Of a DNA stretch of 22,514 nt, positions 18,745 to 22,514 are shown one piece after another (within the stretch, counting starts at the first letter, position 1; every line of letters starts with the position of its first letter). The DNA is from Neolecta irregularis DAH-3 (taxonomy: Eukaryota > Ascomycota > Neolectomycetes > Neolectales > Neolectaceae). Below the pieces are notes generated by a model. It did no database searches and had not been told where the DNA came from. It saw nothing but the letters and a program-made list of their open reading frames with translations. The stretch lies in the NCBI GenBank assembly GCA_001929475.1, contig LXFE01001113.1:1-22514 (forward strand). Direction: 5' to 3'. The position numbers and the translations under genes were made by a program.

Positions 18745-21280
18745 ATGAGCGCAAAACCGGAGATCATCGAGCAGTTTCGCGAAGTTGTGTGGTATTCACT
18801 TGACAATAATCTACTACAAAATGCCCATTTCGTCGCAGAGCGCCTACTCGCATATAACGACACTAATTCCGGCTCAAAGCACCTCCTTGCTCTTTGTCTT
18901 TTTCGACAAGGAAAATGCGACGCTGCACTGAGACTCACTGAAAGTGTTAGGCATATTGGTTGTGCTTATGTATATGGCCAATGTTGTTTACAATTGAATC
19001 GATGCAAAGACGGGATAACAGCTCTCGAAAACATTTCCTCATACTGGAACAACACCTCTACACTCTGTAGGTACTATTGCTGCTTGTGCAAAATATTAAC
19101 TTCTTCAGACGACCATACCGATAAAAAACGGCGACACATTCCAGATGCAGGAGCAGTGTATTGCCTTTTGGGTCATTTGAGTAGTCAAGGGGGTGGAACA
19201 ATCAGAAAGTCGATGGAATATTATGTATCTGCTGTGAAGGCTAATCCATTCTTGTGGGAAGCTTTCGACGGATTATGTAAGCTTGGTAAGATGTATTCAT
19301 TATGCTTGATCTGATTTAAAGGTATCAAACTCAGGGTAAGAAATATTTTCAGGCCTGTCCAAGGTATGGCTTCGACGGACGAGCTTCTACGCAATCATAT
19401 CGAGGAGGAACAGCAGAATATACCACCTGACCTGGAGGTCCTAGATCTCTTCAACTCCGGGGGAAAGGCCAATTTTTCTACAAAACCTATTTTCAACATT
19501 CAATCAGACATACACATTAGCCATACTAACGAAAACGGCACTCCAGGGTACAGTTGTTTGGCTAATGGAAACTGACAACACGAGAACTCCGACTTTTGGA
19601 TCAAATCCATCTGAACTTAATAGGAACGGTCTCGGTGGTCTTTCCTTTGCTACGCCAACTGAGCAATCAAAACCTTTACGATCAAGAACTCGTGGTACAT
19701 TTGATTTCTCCAAGCCCAAAGTCTCTTCACGTCTAGGTAATGACCAGACGGTACGGTTTCACCCCTTCGAGAGGCTAAGAGACCAGAAGAAACTGGGTCA
19801 TAGTGACATAGCCAATGAATCTTCTGCACCTATACGAAGAAGCACAAGGTTGCTGCCCAATGCCTCCAAATTCACGTCAAGGTTTACCTCCGCGAACACA
19901 GCGAACGTGATTCGAGAGCGAGAGCCGAAGAAAATGAAATCCACTGCGAAGTTGAGGATAAACTCTGCCAATAGTGACGTGGAAATGAAGGATGTATGGT
20001 GGTTCTAATTTGGCCCTATCCTCTAATTTACAGGTTCATTCTCAACCAGGAGAGCGACAAATTATGACTTCTTACGAGCGGGCACAGTCCGAACGATTTG
20101 TGCTTGACCTTCTTCGAATATGCGGTGAGGGATATTACAATCTACAAAGATTTCAGTGCGTCAAATCGGTCGAGGCATTTTTAAAGTTGCCGCCTTCTCA
20201 ACAGAATACTTCTTTCGTATTGTCGCGAATAGGACGCGCTTACTTTGAAATGGTGAATTATATTGAGGTAGAGATGTTATTTCAATGCGCTTACTAAATG
20301 AAGGCTGACAAAGCATTCAAAAGACTGCGTGAAATTGATCCTTCGCGCCTTGAGGACATGGAAATCTATTCAACACTTCTATGGCACCAGCGAGAAGATG
20401 TTCGCCTGTCATATTTAGCTCATGAATTGCTCGATACAAATCGATTTGCGCCGGAAGCCTGGTGCGCAATTGGAAATTGCTTTAGTCTTCAACGGGACCA
20501 TGATCAAGCGCTTAAATGCTTTCAGCGAGCAGTTCAACTGGACCCCAGATTTGCGTATGCATACACTCTCCAAGGTCATGAATATGCCCTAAATGAAGAA
20601 TTTGAGAAGGCTCAAACTGCGTTTCGAAGTGCCCTCCGTGTTGACAGATGGCATTATAATGCCTGGTATGGACTGGGCATGGTGTCCTTCAAAATTGGGA
20701 ATAATTCTTCCGCGGCATATCACTTTAGAGAGGCAGAGAAAATCAACCCTACTAACGCTATCCTCTCTTGCTTTGTTGGAATGGTATGATTGAGTTCACG
20801 ATATTCAGCCAATATTCGGTAGGTTCTAGAACGAGAGAATCAGTTTGCAGAGGCACTAGACCAATATGTTAAGGCATGTGGACTCGCCCCGAATAGTGCA
20901 CTATGCCGATTCAAAAAAGCGAAATCCTGCATTCACCTCCATTATTATGAGGTACTACATCATTGCTATGTTTATTTTCTCATTTGTAGTCCGCCCTTGA
21001 AGATTTGATTTATCTGAAAGATCTCGCACCCGATGAAGCCAGCGTACATTTCCTACTAGGAAAACTATACAAGCACTTCGGTAACAAGCCTAATGCCATG
21101 CGCCACTTCACTCTCGCTCAGAACCTGGATCCGAAGGCAAGGTTCGCAGCCTTTTTCTTCCTTCATTTTAACTCAATCTGTAGTCATCTCATTCGCGAGT
21201 GTATCGAACGCCTGGACGAGCCAGAAGACGAAGTGCTAAAGCCAGCGGGAGAAGTGTATAAAAATTTGGATGACGAATAG
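18745..21280 (+). CDS. CDC27: Anaphase-promoting complex subunit 3 (Cdc27/Nuc2)
   Basis: This TPR scaffold of the APC/C ubiquitin ligase binds the IR tails of Cdc20, Cdh1 and Apc10 to drive anaphase and mitotic exit. Exons are 18745-19066, 19109-19285, 19322-19547, 19585-19993, 20034-20267, 20304-20783, 20823-20951, 20990-21141 and 21184-21280. The eight introns are 42, 36, 37, 40, 36, 39, 38 and 42 nt, giving 741 aa. The N-terminal TPR homodimer domain (about 1-190) contains NPFLWEAFDGLCKLG. A disordered Ser/Thr/Pro-rich linker (about 200-380) includes RRSTRL, as in other Cdc27 proteins. The C-terminal TPR superhelix (about 395-720) is highly conserved: YNLQRFQCVKSVEAF, RIGRAYFEMVNYIEAD, EAWCAIGNCFSLQRDHDQAL, FAYAYTLQGHEYALNEE, YNAWYGLGMVSFKIGN, LKDLAPDEASVHFLLGKLYK and HFTLAQNLDPKA. 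The tail is acidic. Confidence 0.96.
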
Positions 21281-22397
21281 TTGGAGTATTGTGAACTAGT
21301 AGCATTTCCATGATGTCCTTTCAGCTTGCATTCTCTTTTCGCTGTACATAATAGGCCTGCAACTTCTCATTTAGGTAATACTAGTCAATCTGCCCGAAGT
21401 TACGCTGTTGAATAAATCGCTAATTATTCTAATAAGTACCCAAATAGGTATGGAAGAAACCCACTGTCGCAGAAAGAAAAATGAGCAGCACTGGGACATT
21501 GAAGTTTCAGAGACAAACTAACAAGCTGGGAAAAGGACAACTAGGAGACCTAATGGTTGAAAGCTCTGAAGATTGAGGTTATCAAATGCTTTTAACAGGA
21601 CCTCGGAAAGTATTGTAACGGAGACTCCCTCCTGGAGCAAGTCTGGATAGTGTGAAGGAGAGGTACAATCATATCCCGGTAGAAGAGAGCTGCATAGCCC
21701 AGGCACTAGGCGCTTGTATATAATTAGCACCATGTGGACGGTGGCCGTCATCTTGTTAGTGACGACTCACTGCCACATAGATAGTCACCTCTCCTCTGTA
21801 ACAAGTATGCTTTGAGGGATCTGAGTAAGGGAAGAGAAGAAAAAATGAGTGCGTTATCGTCAATGAAACTAGGGGTTCCGTAACCCATTGGCAGAAAGAA
21901 AATGTATAGCATAGTAGTTTAATAGTTTTATGAGCTAAAGCCAAGCAAGGTAAATAGAAAGAGATTATATCAAAAGGAAATTTGAAGGTAATTACGAGTT
22001 ACCCAACTTTTCCATCATGTTATCGAGTCAACGGGATATGGTGAGATAGTATAAGCGTATATCTATCTTGACACGCTTTACGAATACGGAAGGAAGGCTT
22101 GCATTAATATTGCGGCAATCATATAGATAGGCGGCTCATACCTAGCCAAGTCGCCAATACTTAGGCTAGCAACAATACAACCTAGTCTTATTCGTATCTG
22201 GGCTTCAATACTGACAGATAGCTAAGACTGGGATATGTTTATTCAATGATAACGGCTAAATCGAGTGTTTGTAGGCATACATTTACTTCAGCGGATTCAG
22301 AGTAGGCTGGCAGAGAAGGCAAGGCGGTAAATTATGGATGCTGATTGACATTGGAATGAGGTATAAAAAGTGATCAATTGGTGATAACAGAATTCAG
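21281..22397. other. Non-coding stretch after CDC27
   Basis: No exon from a recognised family was found on either strand. Small frames exist, the longest on the minus strand at 21518-21751, but the product looks random. No tRNA-type T-arm or transposon end was seen. The sequence is moderately AT-rich and probably holds the CDC27 3' end and the flank of a gene outside the window. Confidence 0.4.
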
Positions 22398-22488
22398 GGT
22401 GCGTTTTGCAACTCCCTCAAAATAATTTTGGCTGCGTTTGGCGCGCCCTTAACAAATTGTAATTTTAGGCTCGCGTTTGGTGCGCTCC
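22398..22488 (+). repeat. Degenerate GCGTTTGG(C/T)GCGC repeat, about three copies
   Basis: Copies are GCGTTTTGCAACTCCC (22401-22416), GCGTTTGGCGCGCCC (22434-22448) and GCGTTTGGTGCGCTCC (22473-22488). The last two share an extended AATTTT(A)GGCT left flank and repeat at 38-39 bp. The unit is far more GC- and CpG-rich than its surroundings. The array may continue past the window. Confidence 0.6.
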
Positions 22489-22514
22489 ACATTTATATGT
22501 CCAAATCTCAATGC

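Noticed and set aside
21518-21751. Minus-strand frame of 77 codons after CDC27
   Set aside because: No recognisable motif and random-looking composition; no splice partners were found.
1-22514. tRNA, rRNA, CRISPR array, transposon or virus-derived sequence
   Set aside because: By eye no T-arm consensus, rRNA core, regular spacer repeat, transposase or reverse-transcriptase motif was found. A program scan would be more sensitive.

Overview
The window is nuclear DNA of a fungus with a compact, intron-rich genome. Nine genes can be read end to end. In every one the reading frame and the family alignment are restored only by removing very small introns: 52 in total, 32-55 nt and mostly 33-42 nt. 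Most have a CTAAC-, CTAAT- or CTGAC-like branch site about 10 nt before the 3' AG, and several show the full yeast-type TACTAAC. Four of the 52 appear to be GC-AG introns. All nine spliced models have a length divisible by three. A Delta7-sterol reductase (DHCR7 type) suggests a lineage whose sterols are not simply ergosterol, such as a Taphrina/Neolecta-type early ascomycete or another early-diverging fungus. That placement is inference; the sequence does not name the species.

Layout, left to right: (1) 312-1746 +, an unrecognised protein with a PAN/apple-like Cys cluster and an acidic stretch; (2) 2382-4088 +, glucosidase II beta subunit; (3) 4137-5238 -, Tlg2/syntaxin-16 t-SNARE; (4) 5380-7461 +, Trf4/Cid14 non-canonical poly(A) polymerase; (5) 7622-9369 -, 7-dehydrocholesterol reductase; (6) 9497-9902 +, an unresolved small Cys-rich candidate; (7) 10373-11776 +, D-amino-acid oxidase; (8) 11805-12798 -, exosome subunit Rrp45; (9) 12862-13571 +, an unresolved intron-rich candidate; (10) 13697-16638 -, CLC chloride/proton exchanger; (11) 16789-17694 +, IAH1-type GDSL esterase; (12) 17957-18136 +, a candidate mitochondrial presequence gene; (13) 18745-21280 +, APC3/Cdc27/Nuc2. 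The last 1.2 kb (21281-22514) shows no gene, but has a degenerate GC-rich repeat at its end.

From the glucosidase gene to the esterase, the confident genes alternate strands, giving divergent promoters of about 140-150 bp and tail-to-tail pairs whose stop codons lie 28, 48 and 160 bp apart. There is no operon logic. Two genes share a process: Trf4 (TRAMP) and Rrp45 (exosome core) both act in nuclear RNA surveillance. Glucosidase II beta, Tlg2 and the CLC exchanger all serve the secretory/endosomal system.

The most notable features are the ultra-short introns with a high GC-AG fraction, a 10-nt microexon in the oxidase gene, the DHCR7 gene, a sharp GC drop inside the glucosidase gene, a hairpin over the branch site and 3' splice site of the longest intron, and palindromes in two promoters. 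No rRNA, tRNA, CRISPR array or transposon was seen.
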